DNA of 64,000 nt from contig NC_092287.1 in assembly GCF_036320965.1 (NCBI RefSeq), positions 10,345,297 through 10,409,296 on the forward strand, in the 5' to 3' direction. This DNA comes from Panulirus ornatus. Lineage: Eukaryota; Arthropoda; Malacostraca; Decapoda; Palinuridae. Every line of letters starts with the position of its first letter. Position 1 is the stretch's first letter. Position numbers and translations under genes: made by a program. The notes beneath the pieces are model-generated. The model searched no databases, was not told the DNA's origin, and worked only from the letters and a program-made list of their open reading frames with translations. Below are positions 21,321 to 31,130 of this stretch, one piece after another.

Positions 21321-21393
<73 letters not shown>
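21321..21393. repeat. (TA)n microsatellite
   Basis: TA run between a minus LINE end and the plus-strand LINE ORF. Confidence 0.95.
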
Positions 21394-21396
<3 letters not shown>

Positions 21397-22874
21397 TGAA
21401 GGGCGCTAATGGGGAGGTGATAACAAGTAGTGGTGATGTGAGAAGGAGATGGAATGAGTATTTTGAAGGTTTGTTAAATGTGTTTGATGATAGAGTGGCA
21501 GATATAGGGTGTTTTGGTCGAGGTGGTGTGCAAAGTGAGAGGGTTAGGGAAAATGATTTGGTAAACAGAGAAAAGGTAGTAAAAGCTTTGCGGAAGATGA
21601 AAGCCGGCAAGGCAGCAGGTTTGGATGGTATTGCATTGGAATCTATTAAAAAAGGGGGTGACCGTATGGTTGACTGGTTGGTAAGGTTATTTGATGTATG
21701 TATGACTCATGGTGAGGTGCCTGAGGATTGGCGGAATGCGTGCATAGTGCCATTGTACAAAGGCAAAGGGGATAAGAGTGAGTGCTCAAATTACAGAGGT
21801 ATAAGTTTGTTGAGTATTCCTGATAAATTATATGGGAGGATATTGATTGAGAGGGTGAAGGCATGTACAGAGCATCAGATCGGGGAAGAGCAGTGTGGTT
21901 TCAGAAGTGGTAAAGGATGTGTGGATCAGGTGTTTGCTTTGAAGAATGTATGTGAGAAATACTTAGAAAAGCAAATGGATTTGTATGTAGCATTTATGGA
22001 TCTGAAGAAGGCATATGATAGAGTTGATAGAGATGCTCTGTGGAAGGTATTAAGAATATATGGTGTGGGAGGAAAGTTGTTAGAAGCAGTGAAAAGTTTT
22101 TATCGAGGATGTAAGGCATGTGTACGTGTAGGAAGAGAGGAAAGTGATTGGTTCTCAGTGAATGTAAGTTTGCGGCAGGGGTGTGTGATGTCTCCATGGT
22201 TGTTTAATTTGTTTATGGATGGGGTTGTTAGGGAGATGAATGCAAGAGTTTTGGAAAGAGGGGCAAGTATGAAGTCAGTTGTGAATGAGAGAGCTTGGGA
22301 AGTGAGTCAGTTGTTCTTCGCTGATGATACAGCGCTGGTGGCTGATTCATGTGAGAAACTGCAGAAGCTGGTGACTGAGTTTGGTAAAGTGTGTGAAAGA
22401 AGAAAGTTAAGATTAAATGTCAATAAGAGCAAGGTTATTAGGTACAGTAGGGTTGAGGGTCAAGTCAATTGGGAGGTAAGTTTGAATGGAGAAAAACTGG
22501 AGGAAGTAAAGTGTTTTAGATATCTGGGAGTGGATCTGGCAGCGGATGGAACCATGGAAGCGGAAGTGAATCATAGGGTGGGGGAGGGGGCGAAAATCCT
22601 GGGAGTCTTGAAGAATGTGTGGAAGTCGAGAACATTATCTCGGAAAGCAAAAATGGGTATGTTTGAAGGAATAGTGGTTCCAACAATGTTGTATGGTTGC
22701 GAGGCGTGGGCTATGGATAGAGTGTGCGCAGGAGGGTGGATGTGCTGGAAATGAGATGTTTGAGGACAATGTGTGGTGTGAGGTGGTTTGGTCGAGTAAG
22801 TAATGTAAGGGTAAGAGAGATGTGTGGAAATAAAAAGAGCGTGGTTGAGAGAGCAGAAGAGGGTGTTTTGAAAT
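21394..22874 (+). mobile_element. RTE-like LINE copy with best-preserved RT
   Basis: Starts in the linker (KGANGEVITSS) and runs through RT into the C-terminal domain. It stops at AAATGG, inside the LKWFGHM codons, at a (TTAGG)5 tract. It lacks the endonuclease, the end of the C-terminal domain and the 3' UTR. Its RT frame is open for 452 codons, the longest non-satellite frame here, so it is probably a young insertion. Confidence 0.9.
21396..22754 (+). pseudogene. RT domain of RTE-like LINE, nearly intact (452 codons)
   Basis: Approximate domain order by residue: linker (1-60, RRWNEYFEGLLNVF), RT fingers (KAAGLDG, PEDWRNACIVPLYKGKG, NYRGISLLS at about 130-145), GFRSGKG (about 170), motif A FMDLKKAYDRVD (about 200), motif B QGCVMSPWLFN (about 260), catalytic FFADDT (FADD at residues 308-311, bases 22317-22328), then KLRLNVNKSKV and YLGVDLAADGT. 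All RT catalytic aspartates appear present. A frameshift after AWAMDRV ends the frame. The endonuclease is lost, so it cannot move itself. The first ATG is just the first in frame after truncation. Confidence 0.88.
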
Positions 22875-22901
22875 GGTTAGGTTAGGTTAGGTTAGGTTAG
22901 G
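22875..22901. repeat. Interstitial telomere-like (TTAGG)5
   Basis: GG followed by five perfect TTAGG units at 22877-22901, directly between a plus LINE copy and a minus LINE copy. TTAGG is the common arthropod telomere repeat. Confidence 0.95.
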
Positions 22902-23642
22902 ATCCCATCTCCACCCCGCCACACATGAAATAACAACCCCTTCCCCCCAAATGTGCACGAGGTAACGCTAGGAAAAGACAACAAAGGCCACATTCGTTTA
23001 CACTCAGCTTCTAGCTGTCATGTATAATGCACCGAAACCACAGCTCCCTTTCCACATCCAGGCTCCACAGAAGTTTCCATGGTTTACCCCAGAAGCTTCA
23101 CATGCCCTGGTTCAATCCATTGACAGCACGTCGTCCCCGGTATACCACATCGTTCCAATTCACTCTATTCCTTGCACGCCTTTCACCATCCTGCATGTTC
23201 AGGCCCCGATCACTCAAAATCTTTTTCACTCCTTCTTTCCACCTCCAATTTGGTCTCCCACTTCTCCGCGTTCCCTCCACCTCTGACACATATATCCTCT
23301 TTGTCAATCTTTCCTCACTCATTCTCTCCATGTGACCAAACCATTTCAAAATACCCATTTCTGCTCTCTCAACCACACTCTTTTTATTACCACACATCTC
23401 TCTTACCCTTTCATTACTTACTCGATCAAACCACCTCACACCACATATTGTCCTCAAACATCTCATTTCCAGCACATCCACCCTCCTCCACACAACTCTA
23501 TCCATAGCCCACGCCTCGCAACCATATAACATTGTTGGAACCACTATTCCTTCAATCATAACCATTTTTGCTTTCCGAGATAATGTTCTCGCCTTCCACA
23601 CATTCTTCAACGCTCCCAGAACTTTCGCCCCCTCCCCCACCC
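22902..23642 (-). mobile_element. RTE-like LINE 3' part
   Basis: Starts inside the long 3' UTR (CACCCCGCCACACATG), so the terminal tail motif is missing. It covers the UTR and the whole C-terminal domain and stops at the HRVGEGAK region. Its C-terminal frame (23098-23640, 180 codons) is one of the most intact. Confidence 0.88.
23098..23640 (-). pseudogene. C-terminal domain of RTE-like LINE ORF
   Basis: 180 codons downstream of RT: LYGCEAWAMDRV, EMRCLRTICGVRWFDRV, MGILKWFGHMERMSEERL, GRPNWRWKEGVKKIL and GERRARNRVNWNDV. This W-x-GH and GRP-x-RW pattern is typical of the region after RT in RTE-type LINEs. Its function is not established. The frame reaches the usual stop after GLNQGM, so the C-terminus is intact, but no RT is attached. 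Confidence 0.82.
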
Positions 23643-23855
23643 TATATATGGATTGCAGGATTACTTATCGTCACAGTTTGGTTGTGACGTCTTCTGTCTT
23701 GACGTAGTAACGTGTATCAGGGACGTAACTACCCTGACTGACTACTCACCGCTCAGTTGCGCCGTACGGTCAGTCACACACAAGTCACCTCCGCTCCGTC
23801 GCGCCGAACGATCAGTCACACACGCGGGCTGCCTGCGCTCAGGAACGTTGCACAG

Positions 23856-23895
<40 letters not shown>

Positions 23896-23896
23896 T

Positions 23897-23939
<43 letters not shown>

Positions 23940-24049
23940 ACACACACACACACACACACACGAACACAAATCGCTGACCTTCACTCTGGCAACTGCAACC
24001 CATTGATTGTATCGGGTGGGCGTGCGTGCGTGCAGGAGCGCTGCGCCAC

Positions 24050-24296
24050 TTGCCGGGGTAACACCGGAGCATAAGTAACACCAGTCCCTCGTGTTCCTGA
24101 AGGACCGAAAGTAACACCGGAGCATAAGTAACACCACCTCTGTATTTCAGATGGTCGAAAAGTATCACTGAAGTATAGGTAACACCACGCCCTGTGTTTC
24201 AGAAGGATCGAAAGTATCTACGGAGCACTAGTAGCACCCACCCACCATGTTCCTGGAGAAGGCTTCGAAAGTGTACCCGGAGCGTAAGTAACACTC
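24050..24296. repeat. ~52 bp minisatellite, about five diverged units
   Basis: Units start near 24066, 24119, 24169, 24221 and 24278 with the recurring GGAGCATAAGTAACACC and TTCCTGAAGGACCGAAAGTA phrases. Unit length is 50-57 bp. Confidence 0.85.
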
Positions 24297-24433
24297 CCCC
24301 CCCTCCAACGCTCCGGGAGCGGGAGACGAAAGAGATCTAAAGTAGCATCGCGGTGGACGGTGCTCTTGACACAAGCTTGTGAAACAGGAAGCGAAGGAGA
24401 CACACACACACTTCATCGGCGTTGTAACCTGAA

Positions 24434-24471
24434 AGGTCAGGTCAGGTAAAGGTCAAGTCAATTCGAGGTCA
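24434..24471 (+). promoter_or_regulatory. Cluster of four AGGTCA half-sites
   Basis: AGGTCA at 24434-24439, 24439-24444, 24450-24455 and 24466-24471. The second and third form a direct repeat with 5-base spacing (DR5), a layout known to bind nuclear-receptor dimers. No gene is nearby, so regulatory function is speculative. Confidence 0.3.
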
Positions 24472-24586
24472 CGGCAAAGACCGTCAGCAACATCATCCTC
24501 ATCTCCAAGGGTAGTGCCGCCGTGGTCAAGGGTTGGACTGTCGTCCTTAAGGGTTGTAAGGTCATGCACGAGTAGCCTTATATATA

Positions 24587-25458
24587 TGATGGTGAAATCG
24601 CACTTCAGTAGGAGTTCATACAACTTTATTTCACATGTAATTTTTCTATACATGTGGCACGACATGTTGCGTGAGACAATCTACCTCATCATCAGGTGCC
24701 AGTACTTAACAAATTTATTTCAATCCCAACATCACACTTGGTTCCCGCCGTACAACACCAATCTTTTTAGGCCAAGCACTGTCCACTATGTCTGGTCGTA
24801 ACCCTAGTAAGGGAGAGTGATTAAAGGAGGGTCAGGTGGCGGGGGTTGACCTGGGTAGCTGGGTGTGTCTTGAACAACTTTTTTTTAATGTTTTCTTGTT
24901 TTGTCAATTCTCTCATAATGATGTGGTTAACGCTAGGATGGGCTTTAGAATTATCTGCGAACAAATCAAAGTTCTTAGTATTAGCAATTAAGAGAGATTC
25001 AATAACGTTACGTATGATATAATCAGCAGAGGGGTATAAGATAACGGAATATTCAAGATCTATGGAGTGATCATTTTCATGACAATGTTTAGCAATCGCA
25101 CTTTTGTGGTCATCCCTGCGTACTGAATGTCTGTGCCAGTAACACCTCTCCGTTGTAGTCTTACCAGTCTGGCCTACAAAAATATATTCACATGCCTTAC
25201 ATTTGACGGTGTAAACACTCCCAGTTGTTGCATGATTTGGCCCATTATTTATTAAGGTCTTGCGCATGGTGTTATTGTACTGGAAAGCAACATTACAAGA
25301 ACTGTTTTTTAGAACATGTCCTAGATTAGCTAAGTTGGGGGAATTGGGCAACACTAAACATTTAGACTTATCCTTATTTGTCACTTTTTTGTGAAGAAAA
25401 ATTACATGTTAAATGAAATTGTTTGAACTAATACTGAAGTGCGATTTTACCTTTATAC
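24587..25458 (-). mobile_element. Second Penelope-like element, 3' part with inverted ends
   Basis: The minus strand carries the end of a PLE: GIY-YIG domain, C-terminal tail, and a 3' segment with CATCATCAGGTGCC. The outer ~55 bases are inverted copies: GAAATCGCACTTCAGTA at about 24592-24648 matches the reverse complement at about 25396-25455. RT is absent. The inverted ends match the layout of the first PLE, though the sequence is a different subfamily. Confidence 0.83.
24821..25384 (-). pseudogene. GIY-YIG endonuclease of PLE, open frame
   Basis: An uninterrupted 187-codon frame. Residues about 55-75 give the GSVYTVKCKACEYIFVGQT core (GIY-like GSVY, YIG-like IFVGQT). ERCYWHRHSVRR, AKHCHENDHS and a conserved YIIRNVIESLLI helix follow, equivalent to the R, H and E positions of the family fold. 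The CxxC-like KCKACE pair is seen in many PLE endonucleases. It is the best preserved PLE frame in the window but has no RT attached, so it is a 5'-truncated relic and not a gene. Confidence 0.85.
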
Positions 25459-25481
25459 TATCACCACTGACAAGCGTGATC

Positions 25482-25483
<2 letters not shown>

Positions 25484-25546
<63 letters not shown>
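25484..25546. repeat. (TA)n microsatellite
   Basis: TA run between the PLE and the SINE-like copy. Confidence 0.95.
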
Positions 25547-25550
<4 letters not shown>

Positions 25551-25778
25551 GGGGATAGGGGAGAAAGAATACTTCCCACGTATTCCCTGCGTGTCGTAGA
25601 AGGCGACTAAAAGGGGAAGGGAGCGGGGGGCTGGAAATCCTCCCCTCTCATTTTTTTTTTAATTTTCCAAAAGAAGGAACAGACAAGGGAGCCAGGTAAG
25701 ATATTCCCTCAAAGGCCCAGTCCTCTGTTCTTAAAGCTACCTCGCTAATGTGGGAAATGGTGAATAGTATGAAAGAAA
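25547..25778 (+). mobile_element. SINE-like non-autonomous element, full length
   Basis: Complete copy. It begins CCCTGGGGATAGGGG directly after the TA run. With the preceding bases this forms TATCCC-TG-GGGATA, a palindrome at the 5' end. The tail motif is slightly mutated (CTAATGTGGGAAATGG) and is followed by TGAATAGTATGAAAGAAA, which resembles the tail of the short-form LINE at 32846. Confidence 0.82.
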
Positions 25779-25801
25779 TATATATATATATATATATATT
25801 G
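25779..25801. repeat. (TA)n microsatellite
   Basis: TA tail of the SINE-like copy. Confidence 0.9.
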
Positions 25802-25808
25802 TATATCT

Positions 25809-27115
25809 GTCTCCATGGTTGTTAATTTGTTCATGGAAGGGGTTGTTAGGGAGGTAAATGCAAGAGTTTTGGAGAGAGGGGCAAGTATGCAGTCTGTTGT
25901 GGATGAGAGGGCTTGGGAAATGAGTCAGTTGTTGTTCGCTGATGATACAGCGCTGGTGGCTGATGCGGGTGAGAAACTGCAGAAGCTGGTGACTGAGTTT
26001 GGTAAAGAGTGTGAAAGAAGAAAGCTGAGAGTAAATGTGAATAAGAGCAAGGTTATTAGGTACAGTAGGGTTGAGGGACAAGTTAATTGGGAGGTAAGTT
26101 TGAATGGAGAAAAACTGTAGGAAGTGAAGAGTTTTAGATATCTGGCAGCGGATGGAACCATGGAGGAGGAATTGAGTCGCAGGGTGGGGGAAGGGGCGAA
26201 AGTGCTGGGAGCATTGAAGAATATGTGGAAGGCGAGAACATTATCCCGGAAAGCAAAAATGTTTATGTTTGAAGAAATAGTGGTTCCAACAATGTTATAT
26301 GGTTGCGAGGCGTGTGCTGAGGAGAGTGGATGTGTTGAAAATGAGATGTTTGTAGACAATATGAGGTGTGAGGTGGTTTGATCGAGTAAGTAATGAAAGG
26401 GTTAGAGAGATGTGTGGTAATAAAAATAGTGTGGTTGAGAGAGCTGAAGAGGGTGTTTTGATATGGGTTGGTCACATGGAGAGAATGAGTGAGGAAAGAT
26501 TGACCAAGAGGATATATGTGTCAGAGGTGGAGGGAACGAAGAGAAATGGGAGACCAAATTGGAGTTGGAAGGATGGAGTGAAAAAGACTTGAGCGATCGG
26601 GGCCTGAACATGCAGGAGGGTGAAAGGCGTGCAAGGAATAGAGTGAATTGGAACGATGTGGTATACCGGGGTCGACGTGATGTCATTGGATTATACCAGG
26701 GCATGTGAAGCGTCTGGGGTAAACCATGGAAACTTTTGTGGGGCCTGGATGTGGAAAGGGAGCTTTGGTTTTGCCGCATTATACATGACAGCTAGAGAAT
26801 GAGTGTGAAGGAATGTGGCCTTTGTTGTCTTTTCCTAGCGCTACCTCGCGCTCATGCAGGGGGAGGGTGGTTGTCATTTCATGTGTGGCAGGGTGGTGAG
26901 AGGAATGAATAAAGGCAGCAAGTATAAATTATGTACATGTGTATATATGTATATGTCTCTGGATGTATATATATGTATACGTTGAAATGTATAGGTGTGG
27001 ATATGTGCGTGTGTGGACGTGTATGTATATACATGTGTATGTGGGTTAGTTGGGCCATTCTTTCGTCTGTTTCCTTGCGCTACCTCGTTAACGCGGGAGA
27101 CAGCGACAAAGTATA

Positions 27116-27116
<1 letters not shown>
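25809..27116 (+). mobile_element. RTE-like LINE, RT end to complete 3' tail
   Basis: Begins at the SPWLF codons of RT motif B and includes the catalytic box (FADDTALVAD, intact). It continues to the full long-form 3' UTR and the terminal tail motif at about 27080-27112. A GAG-to-TAG stop at 26118, a 12-base in-frame loss near 26145 and later frameshifts break the ORF. Confidence 0.87.

Positions 27117-27152
<36 letters not shown>
27117..27152. repeat. (TA)n microsatellite
   Basis: TA tail of the LINE, abutting another plus-strand LINE fragment. Confidence 0.95.
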
Positions 27153-27155
<3 letters not shown>

Positions 27156-27574
27156 TTGAGAGAGCAGATGAGGGTGTTTTGAAATGGTTTGGGCACATGG
27201 AGAGAATGAGTGAGGAAAGATTGACCAAGAGGATATATGTGTCGGAGGTGGAGGGAACGAGGAGAAGAGGGAGACCAAATTGGAGGTGGAAAGATGGAGT
27301 GAAAAAGATTTTGTGTGATCGGGGCCTGAACATGCAGGAGGGTGAAAGGAGGGCAAGGAATAGAGTGAATTGGGGTTGACGTGCTGTCAGTGGATTGAAT
27401 CAGGGCATGTGAAGCGTCTGGGGTAAACCATGGAAAGCTGTGTAGGTATGTATATTTGCGTGTGTGGACGTATGTATATACATGTGTATGGGGGTGGGTT
27501 GGGCCATTTCTTTCGTCTGTTTCCTTGCGCTACCTCGCAAACGCGGGAGACAGCGACAAAGCAAAAAAAAAAAG

Positions 27575-27590
<16 letters not shown>
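27153..27590 (+). mobile_element. RTE-like LINE 3' end with internal deletion
   Basis: Starts in the C-terminal domain (VERADEGVLKWFGHM). Near 27437 it skips from the AACCATGGAAA block to the distal 3' UTR, losing the inner tail motif. It ends with the terminal motif, an A-rich tail and (TA)n. The order is LINE, (TA)n, LINE in the same orientation. Confidence 0.85.

Positions 27591-27622
<32 letters not shown>
27591..27622. repeat. (TA)n microsatellite
   Basis: TA tail after an A-rich run at 27562-27590. Confidence 0.95.
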
Positions 27623-27626
<4 letters not shown>

Positions 27627-28029
27627 AATTACGCAAGTACCGAGTGTGCCTAAATGCAGGTAAAACCAGAAGGAAACGAAAAAATTCGAAGTGTCAAGCA
27701 CTTTCATATAATGACATCATCCGGACCGAGTGAAAGAGATAAAAGAGAATCAGAATATGATATACGAGCCACCGCTGGGCGGGGCCGGCGAATGAATTAC
27801 GAAACAGGTGAAGGGATTAGGGCACAGGTCACTCTCGAGAACCTTACTTCCCTGAAGTTACAAACTCAGGTTAACCTACGATGTGGGAGACATAGTTATA
27901 ATCTCTTTACCTATAAAGTGATCTGATTTATATAAACCAAAGTTCTGGTTCGTGTTAATATCTATACTGTGTTTGATGAGAGACGATTCAACGATATTCG
28001 TATCCAATACTGAGTTATTGTATGCCATA

Positions 28030-28262
28030 CCCACAACGCTGCTCAAGTTAATTTAATGACCAAAGGTTTCATGGTAGACAAAATTGAGTGCGTTGGATTC
28101 TTAACCTTACTTGATACTATTTTCATGTTGTTCAAACATGGTATTAAGAACCCTCCGAGTTTGGCCAATGTAAAACTGATTGCACTCTTTACATGGGATT
28201 TTGTACACACAACCCTTCGGAGAAGTTATAAATTTTCAGATATGATACTTTCCCCTAACCAT
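28030..28262 (-). pseudogene. GIY-YIG core of third PLE
   Basis: The reverse strand at about 28150-28215 reads GCVYKIPCKECNQFYIGQT, the GIY...YIG core with a CxxC-like CKEC pair. RRVLNTMFEQH follows, then frame breaks. This is a recognisable but decayed nuclease relic. Confidence 0.8.
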
Positions 28263-28314
28263 TTTATCATCGTTGAAGACTTCATCTATATTAATCATTT
28301 TTCTCAAAACAGGA

Positions 28315-28900
28315 ACATTAGCTAAGTTCTCACAATAGGGTAAATTGGAAAAAAGAATAACCATTTCTCGCAAATTTACAGCAGTCTCAAGGAAATGTTT
28401 GGGATAGTGTAATTTATGACTAACGTCGTAGATACTGCACAGTTCATCATCAATGAATTCTGGATCACATATGCGAAATGCTCTAAGAAATATTGAATGA
28501 AAACACAGACAGTTTCATTTTGTTGTGATAAATAGAGTTGTAGCGTATATACGAACAGACATATATGGGTTAATGATATATACGAAATTTCATATTATTT
28601 TCAAATCCTATGAATATTACAGTCTAAGAATGCTAATGTATATATTTGTCTTAGTTTCGACATTGAACTTGATGGAGTCTACCAAAACAATTCAAATTGG
28701 TAAGAAATCAATTTTCATCTTTATCAATAGGCCACATACGAAGAACATCATCAAACATGCCTGTACCATTTGACATTACTATGTAAGATATCATATTGTA
28801 TCTTATCCTCAAAGAATTCCATATATATGAATTACTGAAGAGGTCTGAGAGAGGATTTTCCCATTGTGTGTGAAAAACTATCACTGAACTGGATCTTACA
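28315..28900 (-). pseudogene. RT C-terminal half of third PLE
   Basis: Reverse-strand blocks: GNPLSDLFSN-like motif B (about 28850), MEFFEDKIQYDIL, WYRHV then DDVLRMWP (about 28768-28735, a YVDD box split by a one-base insertion), KFRIYH-like beta strand (about 28590), and FLRAFRICDPEFIDDE (about 28480-28440). The order and spacing match the RT of the first PLE. Confidence 0.78.
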
Positions 28901-28950
28901 GTCTTTAACACAGTTTATCTAACTCTAAAATGGTACTTGTAGGCGATGAT

Positions 28951-29335
28951 AAATTACGTCTATCAAGCACTTTCGCAAAAAAAAAGAAAAAAATCTATAA
29001 AATCATCACCAGGGACTTAATAATGACACATCAGAACTGACAAGTTCAATTCTATAATCGTGCTGAAGACTATTGAGTTTGTCTACTAGATCAATATTGT
29101 TTTTGAAATGAAAAACAAAATATTGTGCTAATTAATAGATAAACCAACATTTTAATTTGTATTCATATCTCTTCCATGTTTGATAATAGACGATTCATCA
29201 ATATTTCCATCCATTACTAGTTATCTTATGTGATAACACTGTTCCACTCAATTGGATAACCAAAATCTCTGAGGAGGTTTTACTTGCATCTCATGCACAC
29301 TCGCTGATTGTGTACTTTTGGCATATGAATATATG
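28951..29335 (-). mobile_element. Probable fourth PLE fragment
   Basis: The plus-strand segment around 29175-29280 resembles 27965-28065 of the third PLE (TTTGATAATAGACGATTCATC versus TTTGATGAGAGACGATTCAAC), and TCAAGCACTTTCGC at 28963 repeats the 3'-end phrase. The evidence is short similarities only. Confidence 0.5.
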
Positions 29336-29639
29336 TATATATCAGAAAAACTTATTATCCATAGTTTGGCTAAATCAAATCCTTTCTTTCTTTTAACTAG
29401 TGTTACCATCATCTTCTACCTACCATTTGACTGATGGTATACAGGAAAACAAATGAATTCACACAACGACAGACCACTGGGTTCTAACGCGACTGTTTAC
29501 GATCGTGGAAGATATCAGAATCTCCTAAGTTAAGTGTACACGGTGTGAGGAGAAAGACATACAGATGTATTAGAGAGATAGAGAAATACAGATGTATTAG
29601 AGATAGAGAAAAGAAAAAACTGTAGCCTTTTTCACGTAA
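29336..29639. other. Unassigned sequence
   Basis: No ORF. A small duplicated phrase (AGATGTATTAGAGA) lies at about 29563 and 29591. It could be the 3' UTR of the adjacent CR1-like element. Confidence 0.4.
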
Positions 29640-31130
29640 CTCAAAGGGTTCAAATAATGTCAGTCATCGATTTAAGGCAATTTTTTTTCTGGTTCATTAA
29701 GGCAGTTCTTAAACGTATCTGTGGTCTTGCTTTCAACCACTGTGGTGGGTAAATCATCCCATATGTTACTGATAGTCGTGGGGAAGGAAAAACACTACGT
29801 GTATTTAGGAGTCGATCAGACGTTTGCCCACGAGTTTGTTGTGTCCATTACTACTAATGAAACCAAACGACTCCATTATTAAGTAGCCTGGCACATCGAG
29901 GATATCGAAGCCTTTGACAATTTTGTGGTATACTTGTATTAGATCACCTCTTAACCTTCTCTCTCCAAAGCTAAAGAGCTTTTTATCCTCTTGGTGGTTC
30001 TCTTCAGTCTTTCCTCAATCAGGGTGACCAAATGTGAACACAATATATTCAAGATGGAGACGAACCAATGAACTGTAAAGAGTGAGCATAATTTTTCCAG
30101 GGTTTAAATTCAACATTCCCACCTATGATTTCCACAGTATTGCTCGCTTTTACTTATTCATGTATTTATTTATTCAATCTTTACTGTTTTTACTGGTTAC
30201 TCAGCTTTGGGTCTCCAGAGATTATTATAACCAAGTTTATTTTTTTCCCCACATTATCTGTCATAGCTCGACAGGATTCATAATATAGTTTACCTTCTCG
30301 TGTTTCTGATTCTGATTGGGGTGGGAGGGAAAGCTTGAACTTCATCGATATCAAAATTTATCCGCCACCCAACGCTGGGACCAGTCTATTTGTATCTCTC
30401 CGTCCATCTGCAGCTGCAGGTTTTCGCTTTCTGTTGGAGATTTATTGGCTAGTTTCGTACCATCTGCGAGTTTGGATATCTTACAATGCAACCCATTTTC
30501 AGTATCACGAATATATACGAGAAAGAGAACAGACAGGCCCCCCCCTCCCCCCAAGACTGATCCCTGTAGCACACCACTTGTTACGACTAACCATTCAGAG
30601 GTTTGACCATTAATTACTACTACTCTGTGTTTACAGCCAGTTAGCCAGTTTCCTAACTACCTAAATACAACCTCAACAGTATCACGTTAGTAACATTTGA
30701 TGCAAAACTTTATCGAATACTTTAATAAATCTTGTTTTTGTGCGTTTTTACATTGCTCTGCAATTGGCCTTAATGATTGTCGTAATGTGTTTGCTTGCTT
30801 GCAAACTCTCCTGGAATACATTACTATACGAATCCTATTCAGAACAAAGTCACAGACTGAGATTTTTAAGATTAGCGACGCAGTATCTCAGGCTTGAGTA
30901 GGGTCCGTGTTTCTTTTATAAGTCTTTGTACGATCTTTGGGTTGTAAAAAGTTCCCTCCATAAATACGCGCAACAGAAAACGGTGGCAATGGGCAGAGCG
31001 GGAGGATCGAACGGACCTCAGTGCTGCCTCGACTACATGGTGCAGAGGTTCGCTCCGCTCTCGGGACTTGGACGACCGAGACCACCACCACCTTTGCCAA
31101 GAAAAAAAAGGGAACTCTCTCGATATCTTA
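29640..31130 (-). mobile_element. CR1-like LINE relic A
   Basis: Minus strand. RT blocks: KVFDKVLHQ (about 30720; usual FDKVPH), VVINGQTSEWLVVTSGVLQGSVLG (about 30620-30550), the catalytic region KLADGTKLAN (about 30470; usual FADDTKL, so the second aspartate is G), then LVRLHLEYIV (about 30045) and RRLRGDLIQVYHK (about 29950-29925), which are standard C-terminal blocks of CR1-type LINEs. The 5' side at 30890-31130 may be the element's 5' region. Frames are broken throughout. Confidence 0.8.
30351..30572 (-). pseudogene. RT motif B and catalytic box of CR1-like relic A
   Basis: 73 open codons with LQGSVLG at the start, FLVYIRDTENGL, then LADGTKLANK and a WSQRW block. The QGS motif and the following LV(Y)I(N)D segment are classic CR1 RT motif B. 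The loss of the second catalytic aspartate (ADG for ADD) and the truncated frame make it inactive. Confidence 0.75.

Larger units (their letters stand above)
23643..24586. other. Unassigned sequence with (CA)n and a ~52 bp minisatellite
   Basis: Non-element sequence that includes duplicated ATCAGTCACACAC-type segments (about 23770 and 23810), a compound (CA)n run at 23857-23961, a short tandem array and an AGGTCA cluster, listed separately. No ORF with recognisable motifs. Confidence 0.6.
27640..28950 (-). mobile_element. Third Penelope-like element relic
   Basis: On the minus strand, in sense order from high to low coordinates: the RT C-terminal half (28900-28510), an RT-to-nuclease linker (28500-28315), a GIY-YIG core (28260-28030), and a probable 3' end to about 27640 that contains TCAAGCACTTTC. 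Many stops and frameshifts. It was recognised from short motif matches, so the outer limits are approximate. Confidence 0.75.

Noticed and set aside
22875..22901. True chromosome end or telomere
   Set aside because: Only five units, with LINE sequence continuing on both sides.
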